From the NCBI RefSeq assembly GCF_024519455.1, contig NZ_JALJRY010000006.1, forward strand, positions 275,815 to 339,814: a DNA stretch of 64,000 nucleotides. The letters run 5' to 3'. Below, one piece after another: positions 27,507 through 35,344 of this stretch. The notes beneath the pieces were generated by a model that was not told where the DNA came from, made no database searches, and saw only the letters and a list, made by a program, of their open reading frames with translations. A program made the translations under genes and the position numbers. The DNA comes from Streptomyces sp. STR69. Lineage in GTDB: Bacteria; Actinomycetota; Actinomycetes; Streptomycetales; Streptomycetaceae. Within the stretch, counting starts at the first letter, position 1, and the number at the start of each line of letters is the position of its first letter.

Positions 27507-29018
27507 ATGGCGGACACAAAGCGCGAAATCGAGCGTAAGTACGAGTCCGAAGAGAGCGGCCTGCCCGACCTGACCGGTGTCGCCGGCGTCAAGGCGGTCA
27601 TCGACAAGGGCGTCGTGAGTCTGGACGCCGTCTACTACGACACGGCCGACGAGCGCCTCGCCGCGGCCTCGACGACCCTGCGCCGCCGCACCGGCGGTTC
27701 CGACGCGGGCTGGCACCTGAAGGTGCCGGTCGCGCCCGGAGTCCGCGACGAGATCCGTGAGCCGCTCTCCGACACCGTGCCGCGCAGCCTCGCCGGCCTG
27801 GTCCGCTCCCGGGTCCGCGAGGCCGAGCTGCTGCCCGTGGTCAGGCTGCGCTCCGACCGGGACGTACGCCACCTCGTGGACGCGGACGGCGTGCTGCTCG
27901 CCGAGGTCAGCGTGGACGCCGTACGCGCCGAACGCCTCGCCGACGGCGGGGGCACCGCGCAGTGGACCGAGATCGAGGTCGAGCTCGCGGACGACGGTGA
28001 CCCGGCCTTCCTCGACAAGGTGGAGAAACGGTTGCGCAAGGCGGGCGTACGACCGTCGTCGTCCGCGTCGAAGCTGGCGCGGGCGCTGGCGGAGACCGCT
28101 CCGAAGAAGGCGAAGAAGCGCAAGGCGCCCCCGGCCCCCGAAGAACCCCGGACCGCCGGCGACCACGTCCTCGCCTACGTCCGCGAGCAGCGCGACGCGA
28201 TCCTCGAACTCGACCCCGCCGTACGGCAGGACGCCTACGACTCCGTGCACCGCATGCGGGTCGCCACCCGCCGACTGCGCAGCACGTTCCGCTCGTACGG
28301 CAAGGTGCTCGACCGCACGGTCACCGACCCGGTCGGCGAGGAACTGAAGTGGCTGGCAAGCGAGTTGGGCGTGGACCGGGACCGGGAAGTAATGACCGAG
28401 CGCCTGACCGCGGTCCTCGCCGAACTGCCCCGCACCCTCGTCTCCGGCCCGATCCGCACCCGGATGCGTACCTGGGCGGGCGCCCGGCGCGGCGGCTCGC
28501 GACGTCGGCTGATCGGCGTCCTGGACTCCAAGCGGTATCTCGCGCTGCTCGACACCGTGGACGCGCTGGTGGCCGAGCCGCCGCTGCTGCCGAACGCCGC
28601 CGGCACACCGGAGAAGGTGATCGGCAAGGCCGTACGCAAGGACTTCGAGAAGGTCTCGGCCCTCGTCGAGGAGGCGATCGGGGCCCCGCCCGGCGCGGAC
28701 CGTGACCTCGCGCTGCACGAGGCCCGCAAGAAGGCCAAGCGCACCCGGTACGCGGCCGAGGCGGCGAGCCCCGCGCTCGGCACTCCGGCCCGTGCGCTGG
28801 CCAAGTCCATGAAGTCCCTGACCAGCCTGCTCGGCGAGCACCAGGACAGCGTCATGGTCCGCGAGACCCTGCGCGAGCTGTCCGCGGTGGCGCACGCGGC
28901 GGGGGAGAACTCGTTCACGTACGGGGTGCTGTACGGGCGGGAGGAGCAGCGGGCGGCGGCGGTGGAGGCCGCGCTGCCGGGGATGTGGGAGGAGATCGGG
29001 TCCGAGGTGCCCGTCTGA
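27507..29018 (+). CDS. CYTH-CHAD domain protein
   Basis: The N-terminal CYTH (triphosphate tunnel metalloenzyme) domain, residues 1-195, has the ExExK signature at Glu7, Glu9, Lys11 (EIERKYE) and later WTEIEVEL. After a Lys/Pro-rich linker comes a CHAD domain (about 225-500) with the conserved basic His motifs VHRMRVATRRLRSTFR and ALHEARKKAKRTRYAAE, which bind polyphosphate in family members. It may therefore hydrolyse or bind inorganic polyphosphate. 503 residues. TAGATT lies 6 bases before the ATG, suggesting a leaderless message. Confidence 0.9.
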   Translation: MADTKREIERKYESEESGLPDLTGVAGVKAVIDKGVVSLDAVYYDTADERLAAASTTLRRRTGGSDAGWHLKVPVAPGVRDEIREPLSDTVPRSLAGLVRSRVREAELLPVVRLRSDRDVRHLVDADGVLLAEVSVDAVRAERLADGGGTAQWTEIEVELADDGDPAFLDKVEKRLRKAGVRPSSSASKLARALAETAPKKAKKRKAPPAPEEPRTAGDHVLAYVREQRDAILELDPAVRQDAYDSVHRMRVATRRLRSTFRSYGKVLDRTVTDPVGEELKWLASELGVDRDREVMTERLTAVLAELPRTLVSGPIRTRMRTWAGARRGGSRRRLIGVLDSKRYLALLDTVDALVAEPPLLPNAAGTPEKVIGKAVRKDFEKVSALVEEAIGAPPGADRDLALHEARKKAKRTRYAAEAASPALGTPARALAKSMKSLTSLLGEHQDSVMVRETLRELSAVAHAAGENSFTYGVLYGREEQRAAAVEAALPGMWEEIGSEVPV

Positions 29019-29097
29019 GCCGTACGGGGGACGTCCGGGTTCGCGTTAGTCTGGATGGTCACCCGTCCGTTCAGTACCGCTCACGAAGGTTCGCGAG

Positions 29098-31068
29098 ATG
29101 CCTGCCGAAGTCGCTGCGGCCGCAGAGTCCGTGTTTCCGCAGCTCGAAGCCCTGCTCCCGCAGGTGCAGAAGCCGATCCAGTACGTCGGAGGCGAGCTCA
29201 ACTCCACGGTCAAGCCGTGGGAGTCGTGCGATGTCCGCTGGGCGCTGATGTACCCGGACGCGTACGAGGTCGGCCTGCCCAACCAGGGCGTCATGATCCT
29301 CTACGAGGTCCTGAACGAGCAGGAGGGCGTCCTCGCCGAGCGCACGTACAGCGTGTGGCCCGACCTGGAGGCGCTGATGCGGGAGCACCGCGTCCCGCAG
29401 TTCACGGTCGACAGCCACCGTCCGGTGGGCGCCTTCGACGTGTTCGGCCTCTCCTTCTCCACCGAACTCGGCTACACGAACATGCTGACGGCCCTGGACC
29501 TGGCGGGCATCCCGCTGGAGTCGAAGGACCGGACGCTGGACGATCCGATCGTGCTGGCGGGCGGCCACGCGGCCTTCAACCCCGAGCCGATCGCCGATTT
29601 CGTCGACGCGGTGATCATCGGCGACGGCGAGCAGGCCGTCCTCGACATGACGAAGATCGTCCGAGGCTGGAAGGCGGAGGGCCGCCCCGGCGGTCGCGAG
29701 GAGGTCCTCTTCCGTCTGGCGAAGACGGGCTCGGTGTACATCCCGGCGTTCTACGACGTCGAGTACCTGCCGGACGCCCGTATCGCGCGCGTGGTCCCCA
29801 ACAAGTCGGGCGTCCCCTGGCGTGTGTCGAAGCACACCGTCATGGACCTCGACGAATGGCCGTACCCGAAGCAGCCCCTGGTCCCGCTCGCCGAGACGGT
29901 CCACGAGCGCATGTCGGTGGAGATCTTCCGCGGCTGCACGCGCGGCTGCCGCTTCTGCCAGGCGGGCATGATCACGCGCCCGGTGCGCGAGCGGTCGATC
30001 ACGGGCATCGGTGAGATGGTCGAGAAGGGCCTCAAGGCGACGGGCTTCGAGGAGGTGGGCCTGCTGTCACTGTCGTCGGCTGACCACTCGGAGATCGGCG
30101 AGATCGCGAAGGGCCTGGCGGACCGCTACACGGAGGACAAGGTCGGCCTGTCGCTCCCGTCCACCCGCGTGGACGCGTTCAACGTGGACCTGGCGAACGA
30201 GCTGACGAGGAACGGCCGTCGCTCGGGCCTCACCTTCGCCCCCGAGGGCGGCTCGGAACGCCTCCGCAAGGTCATCAACAAGATGGTCTCGGAGGAAGAC
30301 CTCATCCGGACGGTCTCGACGGCGTACGGCAACGGCTGGCGCCAGGTCAAGCTGTACTTCATGTGCGGCCTGCCGACCGAGACCGACGAGGACGTCCTCC
30401 AGATCGCCGACATGGCGATGAAGGTGATCGCCGAGGGCCGCAAGGTCTCCGGCCAGAACGACATCCGCTGCACGGTCTCGATCGGCGGCTTCGTCCCCAA
30501 GCCCCACACCCCGTTCCAGTGGGCCCCGCAGCTCTCGGCGGAGGAGACGGACGCCCGCCTGACGAAACTCCGGGACAAGATCCGCGGCGACAAGAAGTAC
30601 GGCCGCTCGATCGGCTTCCGCTACCACGACGGCAAGCCCGGCATCGTCGAGGGCCTGCTGTCCCGCGGCGACCGCCGCATCGGCGCGGTCATCCGCGCGG
30701 TCTACGAGGACGGCGGCCGCTTCGACGGCTGGCGCGAGCACTTCTCCTACGACCGCTGGATGCGCTGCGCGGAGAAGACGCTGCCGGCGTTCGGCGTGAA
30801 CGTCGACTGGTACACCACCCGCGAGAAGACCTACGAGGAGGTCCTCCCCTGGGACCACCTGGACTCGGGCCTCGACAAGGACTGGCTCTGGGAGGACTGG
30901 CAGGACGCCCTCGACGAGACAGAGGTCGAGGACTGCCGGTGGACGCCTTGCTTCGATTGCGGGGTGTGTCCGCAGATGGACACGTCCATCCAGATCGGCC
31001 CGACTGGTAAGAAGCTGCTGCCGCTGACGGTGAAGAAGGACGCTCCGGCCAGCGGACACACGCACTGA
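29098..31068 (+). CDS. TIGR03960-type B12-binding radical SAM protein
   Basis: 656-residue enzyme of unknown reaction. It has an N-terminal B12-binding-like domain (about 40-220) and a radical SAM core with the 4Fe-4S cysteines Cys280, Cys284 and Cys287 (RGCTRGCRFCQAG). It carries the TIGR03960 features LSSADHSEIGEIAKGL, FAPEGGSERLRKVINK and a Cys-rich C-terminus, WTPCFDCGVCPQMDTSIQIG. Its usual partner is the TIGR03936/DUF2344 protein, found here only at 44.2 kb, so about 12 kb of accessory DNA separates them. The last 110 bases of this gene recur, degraded, at 32364-32470. Confidence 0.9.
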   Translation: MPAEVAAAAESVFPQLEALLPQVQKPIQYVGGELNSTVKPWESCDVRWALMYPDAYEVGLPNQGVMILYEVLNEQEGVLAERTYSVWPDLEALMREHRVPQFTVDSHRPVGAFDVFGLSFSTELGYTNMLTALDLAGIPLESKDRTLDDPIVLAGGHAAFNPEPIADFVDAVIIGDGEQAVLDMTKIVRGWKAEGRPGGREEVLFRLAKTGSVYIPAFYDVEYLPDARIARVVPNKSGVPWRVSKHTVMDLDEWPYPKQPLVPLAETVHERMSVEIFRGCTRGCRFCQAGMITRPVRERSITGIGEMVEKGLKATGFEEVGLLSLSSADHSEIGEIAKGLADRYTEDKVGLSLPSTRVDAFNVDLANELTRNGRRSGLTFAPEGGSERLRKVINKMVSEEDLIRTVSTAYGNGWRQVKLYFMCGLPTETDEDVLQIADMAMKVIAEGRKVSGQNDIRCTVSIGGFVPKPHTPFQWAPQLSAEETDARLTKLRDKIRGDKKYGRSIGFRYHDGKPGIVEGLLSRGDRRIGAVIRAVYEDGGRFDGWREHFSYDRWMRCAEKTLPAFGVNVDWYTTREKTYEEVLPWDHLDSGLDKDWLWEDWQDALDETEVEDCRWTPCFDCGVCPQMDTSIQIGPTGKKLLPLTVKKDAPASGHTH

Positions 31069-31353
31069 CGTGAGTGAGGCGTTGCGGCGCATCGCGGAGG
31101 CCCTGGAGGACGCGGCAGCGAGGAAGAGGCTGCTGCTGTCCTGAGGGCGCTGGGGGCACAGAGCAGACGGCAGGGGATCGCGCGGGATACCCCGAGAACG
31201 CCGCTGCCGTCGCCTGGAGCCTCTTCGACCGTCCACTGAGGTTGGATGGGTCTGAGGGCTGGAAGCCCGTGGAGCCTGTCGGCTGGTGGGTCTGAGGACT
31301 GACTATGGACACGGTGAGCTGTCCGCCGTTGACGCGGAGACGTCGGCGCCTCG
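31069..31353. other. Junction DNA with gene remnants
   Basis: Directly after the radical SAM stop a short open frame from GTG 31071 reads SEALRRIAEALEDAAARKRL and ends after 24 residues. A second remnant (about 31188-31295, plus strand) reads ENAAAVAWSLFDRPLRLD and on to VEPVGWWV with no start of its own. Neither is an intact gene. I see no RNA gene. Confidence 0.45.
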
Positions 31354-31934
31354 TTACGGAGCGAGCTGGACCACTCCGACCCAGGGAAACTCGTTGGTCA
31401 CGTGGACCGCCCGGACGTTCCAGCGGCCTGCCGATACAGCCACGGGGGCTTGTTCTGGCAGCTCGGGGCGGTCGGGGTACGGCCGATCGAGATCTGTACC
31501 GGCCTCGGCGGAGTCCATGAGCATCGCCGGGCCGTCTGTTTCCCATACTCCCGCTGCCTCCCACGCGGTGGTGGGGTCGTCCAGCAGCCTCTCGGCGGCC
31601 ACGAGGAGCTCTGCGTCGGAGTCTGCGGCGAGCCAGCGCACGAAGGCCTTTCGCTCGGGCAGATAGCAGGTCTTGGCCGGCTCGTCGCCCAGTACAAGGG
31701 CTTGCGCGCCGGCTAGACCCACGTCGATCACAGCGGCGAGGTCTTTCACCGCGCACGCGCGGTCGTAGTCGTCCGGGTCGTCGGTGTCGCCGATGATCAT
31801 TCCGTCTTCCGTGAAGCCGCTCCACTCCTGCAACGCCGATACCGGTATGACGATGAGCGGGCCCCCATGGACGCAACCCAGTTGAGCTCCGGCCGTGGGT
31901 GGCGTGTGGATGCCGCGTCGTTCGAGCTGTTCAT
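31354..31934 (-). pseudogene. Imm21-family immunity protein gene, frameshifted
   Basis: The body (to 31354) has the Imm21 pattern seen in Streptomyces polymorphic-toxin loci: DDYDRACAV, ALVLGDEPAKTCYLPE, FVRWLAADSDAELL. Its N-terminal frame has no normal start. In another frame ATG 31934 begins MNSSNDAASTRHPRPELNWV and reads on to ASMG, which flows into GPLIVIPVSALQEW only if one G is added to the five-G run at 31862-31866. So a single-base deletion most likely broke the gene. A TTG at 31833 could still give a 159-residue fragment. No toxin gene lies beside it. Confidence 0.65.
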
Positions 31935-31991
31935 GGAGCCAGGTTGCCGTATGCCTCTGACAACGCCTCCGTCAAAGTGGATCAGTAGCTG

Positions 31992-32315
31992 TCACCAAAC
32001 CTCGCGGCCCGGGTGAGCAAGACCGTCGATGCAGTCGAGGCGATCATGCACGGTGGAATCCGGGCTTGGGGTGGTGATCAGCAAGAGCACGTGGATCGAC
32101 GGGTGCTCTGGGACGTAGAGGTCGTCCTGCGCGTCGTCTCCGGGGATGGCGTTGGGTTGGATCTCGATGCGTCCGCAGATGCTGTCGGCGACGTGGTAGA
32201 CGCCCCGGTAGTCGCTCTCGCGTGCGGTGAAGGTGACATCAAGGTGGTTGACGACCAGCCGGGCCAGCTGGCCCGTGGTGTGAGTGCTGGTGCCGTAGGT
32301 GTCGTGGTTGGTCAT
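31992..32315 (-). CDS. Hypothetical protein (107 aa)
   Basis: Reads MTNHDTYGTSTHTTGQLARL and continues with a mixed alpha/beta pattern (VNHLDVTFTARESDYRGVYHVAD; HPSIHVLLLITTPSPDSTV), with no membrane or signal segment. The composition is that of a real cytoplasmic protein, whereas the 175-residue frame on the opposite strand over the same bases is Cys- and Arg-rich and lacks a fold pattern. It stands between the broken Imm21 gene and the radical SAM remnant, and may be a cargo gene of the same decayed element. Function unknown. Confidence 0.55.
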   Translation of the reverse strand: MTNHDTYGTSTHTTGQLARLVVNHLDVTFTARESDYRGVYHVADSICGRIEIQPNAIPGDDAQDDLYVPEHPSIHVLLLITTPSPDSTVHDRLDCIDGLAHPGREVW

Positions 32316-32363
32316 CGGTGCCTGAACTTATGCGACAGGAGTCGCCGGCCCCGTTGCGAAGAG

Positions 32364-32470
32364 TGCTGTGTCCTCGGATGGACATGTCCATCCAGATCGG
32401 TTCGACGGGGAAGGAGCTGCTGCCTCGACGGTCAAGAACGCTGGGTCGACGCTCGAGTCGATTGGCCACG
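32364..32470 (+). repeat. Degraded copy of the 3' end of the radical SAM gene
   Basis: The best-kept part (32368-32424) matches 30965-31021 at most positions and would encode MDMSIQIGSTGKELLP versus MDTSIQIGPTGKKLLP in the intact gene. Similarity continues weakly past the stop: SEAFDRVAQFF here against SEALRRIAEAL after the intact gene. So the copied segment included the 3' flank. It reads as a one-time att-like or segmental duplication. Confidence 0.7.
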
Positions 32471-32610
32471 CGCGCTGAGTGCGAGCGAGGCATTCGATCG
32501 GGTGGCTCAGTTCTTTGCTGTGCGAGCCCGTCGGATGTGATGGGCCTGTGTAAAGGGACCAGGCCGACCTCTTCACGCCGACTGCGCGGAAGTATGCCGG
32601 TGAACTCGCG

Positions 32611-34689
32611 CTAGGGGGCCTCTGAGGTAGATCGGTCGGGGTCTGTTGGGCTGGCCATAGCGAGGGGGAGAAGGTCTGCCGGTATCTCGGCAGAGGTCTG
32701 GCGGACGGCGGTGAGCAGGACGCCGAGATGGTGGGCGATCTCGGGGACGGTTGTTGCCAGGCCGGTATCGCGCAACAGTCTGATTGCCTGCCAGTTCGGA
32801 GCGGAAGGATGTCGAGCGAGTTCGTCCAAGAGCTCCCATGCCGCGGCCTTGGCGATCTGACGAGTCGGGTCGTTCAGCAGCCGGCGGACCGCCGGATCGT
32901 TTGGCGGGTCCTTGAACAGGTGGGCCAGGTTGCGGGCGACCCGGAACCGGACCCAGTCGTCCCAAGTATCCAGTAGCCGCCCGAGAATGCGTTCCCGCCA
33001 TGGCTCGGCAACAGGTGCGATCAGTATCAGACGCAGCAAGTAGCGTTCGTTCCACGTCGCCTCTATGTAGTTGAGCAGCGGGATCCGTGCGGACGCGGGT
33101 ACGTTGCCGAAATCGGAGATCAACAGGTTGCGTGAGGCCTGGCGAATCGTCACGTCGGGAGCGTCCAGGAATTCGCGGAAGACGCGCTGCCCCCATGGGG
33201 CGGTCCACATGAGGTCGGCGTGGCGGAGGAATCCCCGCAGGGCTGCACTACGCACCCCGACGTCATTGTTGTCCGCCATCCGCCGGGCCAGTCGGCGCAC
33301 CACCTCGGTGAGCTGCGGATCGGCGCGTATACAGCGGTCGAGCCCCTCCTCGATGCTTGGATGCCGTAGCGCGTGGTAACCGCCCGCCGGGGTGCCATGC
33401 CACAGGACGTAGTCGTGCAACGAGTCGAGGGCCATGTCGAAGGATATGACGCCCGCATGACCGAATTCGCAGTCTCGGACCGCGGCGTCGAAGAGTCGGC
33501 GGACCGTGTGCCCGCTGACGTATTCCGAGGACAAGGTCGCGACGAGATACAGGAATGCCTGTTCCACTAGAGGTAGAAGCCGGACCTGGCGGCCGAACTC
33601 AGAGGAGACGTCCCGGTATCCGGGCAACCGGGCCAGTGCTTCTTCGACTTCAGGAATGTCGCGGGTGTTGCGGATGAACAGTTCGACGTTGTGCGGTACG
33701 GGTAGGGCCTTGGTGATGCGTGTGACGACGTACGGTGGTACGGGACTCCATCGTGGGCGGTAGCACGCGATGTATCGCTCCGCGATCTCGTTCAGCTGAG
33801 CGGTGGTGTAGGCGGCCTCGACGGTCAGACGCTGGCTCAGAGTGATTGTGTATGTGGCGAACGAGTCGATGATCACTTTGTCGAAGACGGTGGAGCGAGA
33901 TGTGACGACTACCCTGCACCTTCTGGCGGCCACAAGATCCAGGAACCGCCGTAGGTTCGTGATGAACTCCGGCATGTCCACAGGCACCGTCGCCCCGAAA
34001 GGATCCTCCAGATAGATGGCCTGGTCGTTCGGGAACAGTTTGGCAAGCCGGTCCTCGAACCTGCCCTGCGATGTGCTCAGCGTCAGGCTGAGCTGCTGGG
34101 AGTTCACCCAGCTGGGAGAGAAGCCGGACCGAGAGTAAAGCTTCCACAGCAGTTCGACGGCAGTGAACGTTTTTCCGACATGAGGATCGCCGACGATGAA
34201 CACGACGTGATGCCGCTCCAGGGTGGCGGCGATATCGTCGTACTGCTGAGGAGGCACGAACACAGACGTGAGTTGTGTGTACGGGCTCGCCTGCGCGTGG
34301 CGGTCCAAGCCGAGTTCGTCGAGGAAGTCGTCCAGTGTCCGGTCCTCCGACCCCTCGGATCCGGCGGCCGTGATCTCCTGTGCCAGCGCAAGTAGTTCGC
34401 CGTCGAGAGGGGAGCCGACCAACTCGACCGCAGCGCGCAAGATCGACGCCAGCGGGGGTTCTGTGCCAGATGCGTGGTGGTGGCGGACGCAACGGCTCAC
34501 GACCACGGCACAGAACTCGATCGTCGAGCCGTCCACGGGAATGCTGTCCAGAAGGTCCGCGTCGAAGGCGGCGTCCTGGAGCAGCGCCTGGCGTAGACCA
34601 GATCTGTCGATTCCCGGGACGCGACGAAGCAGGCGCTGTGCCTGCTGGCGTATTCGGCCCGGTACGGCTCGGTGGTGCGGGTTGGTCAT
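32611..34689 (-). CDS. STAND-type (nSTAND3-like) P-loop NTPase with N-terminal adaptor-like domain
   Basis: Large 692-residue signalling NTPase. An N-terminal helical region (about 15-105, GIDRSGLRQALLQDA...LASILRAAVELVGSPLDGELL) has the size and pattern of an effector-associated adaptor domain. A linker leads to the NTPase: VVFIVGDPHVGKTFTAVELL with the Walker A Lys at 173, a Walker B-like QAIYLEDPFG, and sensor-like CRVVVTSRS. A winged-helix-like part follows, then C-terminal HEAT-like helical repeats (WVRFRVARNLAHLF; AAAWELLDELARH) suited to sensing. ATG 34689 starts one base after the TGA of the DUF2225-like gene, so translation is coupled. STAND proteins act as NTP-dependent switches in immunity. 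Confidence 0.8.
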   Translation of the reverse strand: MTNPHHRAVPGRIRQQAQRLLRRVPGIDRSGLRQALLQDAAFDADLLDSIPVDGSTIEFCAVVVSRCVRHHHASGTEPPLASILRAAVELVGSPLDGELLALAQEITAAGSEGSEDRTLDDFLDELGLDRHAQASPYTQLTSVFVPPQQYDDIAATLERHHVVFIVGDPHVGKTFTAVELLWKLYSRSGFSPSWVNSQQLSLTLSTSQGRFEDRLAKLFPNDQAIYLEDPFGATVPVDMPEFITNLRRFLDLVAARRCRVVVTSRSTVFDKVIIDSFATYTITLSQRLTVEAAYTTAQLNEIAERYIACYRPRWSPVPPYVVTRITKALPVPHNVELFIRNTRDIPEVEEALARLPGYRDVSSEFGRQVRLLPLVEQAFLYLVATLSSEYVSGHTVRRLFDAAVRDCEFGHAGVISFDMALDSLHDYVLWHGTPAGGYHALRHPSIEEGLDRCIRADPQLTEVVRRLARRMADNNDVGVRSAALRGFLRHADLMWTAPWGQRVFREFLDAPDVTIRQASRNLLISDFGNVPASARIPLLNYIEATWNERYLLRLILIAPVAEPWRERILGRLLDTWDDWVRFRVARNLAHLFKDPPNDPAVRRLLNDPTRQIAKAAAWELLDELARHPSAPNWQAIRLLRDTGLATTVPEIAHHLGVLLTAVRQTSAEIPADLLPLAMASPTDPDRSTSEAP

Positions 34690-34690
34690 C

Positions 34691-35344
34691 TCAGTGCAGG
34701 CGTTCCTTAGGGTCGGTCTTCTGCTGTAGCGCGAGGTCGGCGAGTTGGCGCTGCTCCGGGGCATTCCCGGCTTCCGCGATAACACGGTCGTACCAGCGTG
34801 CGGCCGCCTCTGGCTCACCGACTCTCCGGTACTGCTCACCGATCAAGTACTTGATGGTCTGGGCATGTTCGCCGACGGCGCAGTTCTCCTCGATCGCCCT
34901 TTCGAAGTACTCGATCACCTGTCGACGCAAGTAGTCCTGACCGTCAGTGTTCTCCACCTCTGGTTCGTCACCCCAGGCCCAAGCGGCGCGTAGATACAGG
35001 CTTCCGATCCTCTCGGAGTTCTGGCCGCGCCACTTTGCGATCCATGCGGCGTACTCGAACCGACGGGAGGCTGAGGAACGCTCGTCGCGCACCAAGGGTG
35101 TGATGCGCTCGGAGATGAGCTGGGACACCTTCTTGTCCACGCGGCCGTCGAAGGCGTCACTGCTGCCGGTGAATCCGCAGTTGTCGCAGGTATGGATGAA
35201 TCCCCTGTCCGGCTGGGATCCGCGCGCTAGCTGCTGGAACTCGGTGGTGACGCCCCCCAGGTTGTTGGTGCTGCCGGTGATGTAGGACTCGAATGTCGTA
35301 CCGCAGTTGGGACAGTTGAAGTCACGCGGGAAGATAGTCGTCAT
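34691..35344 (-). CDS. DUF2225-like zinc-ribbon / TPR protein
   Basis: 217 residues. Two CxxC pairs, Cys11/Cys14 (FNCPNCGTTF) and Cys53/Cys56 (HTCDNCGFTG), form a split zinc ribbon. The rest is helical, with TPR-like repeats (IGSLYLRAAWAWGDE; YFERAIEENCAVGEHAQTIKYLIGEQYRRVGEPEAAARWYDRVI). This matches the DUF2225 layout. It overlaps the protease gene by 23 bases upstream and abuts the NTPase gene downstream, so all three are one operon. A role as adaptor or sensor between protease and NTPase is inferred from position only. The in-frame extension further upstream lies inside the protease gene and is rejected. Confidence 0.75.
   Translation of the reverse strand: MTTIFPRDFNCPNCGTTFESYITGSTNNLGGVTTEFQQLARGSQPDRGFIHTCDNCGFTGSSDAFDGRVDKKVSQLISERITPLVRDERSSASRRFEYAAWIAKWRGQNSERIGSLYLRAAWAWGDEPEVENTDGQDYLRRQVIEYFERAIEENCAVGEHAQTIKYLIGEQYRRVGEPEAAARWYDRVIAEAGNAPEQRQLADLALQQKTDPKERLH

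Noticed and set aside
32013..32540. A 175-codon plus-strand frame covering the hypothetical 107-residue gene and the radical SAM remnant
   Set aside because: The composition is Val/Asp/Arg- and Cys-rich without fold pattern, and its 3' part is an out-of-frame reading of the remnant; the minus-strand frame is more protein-like.
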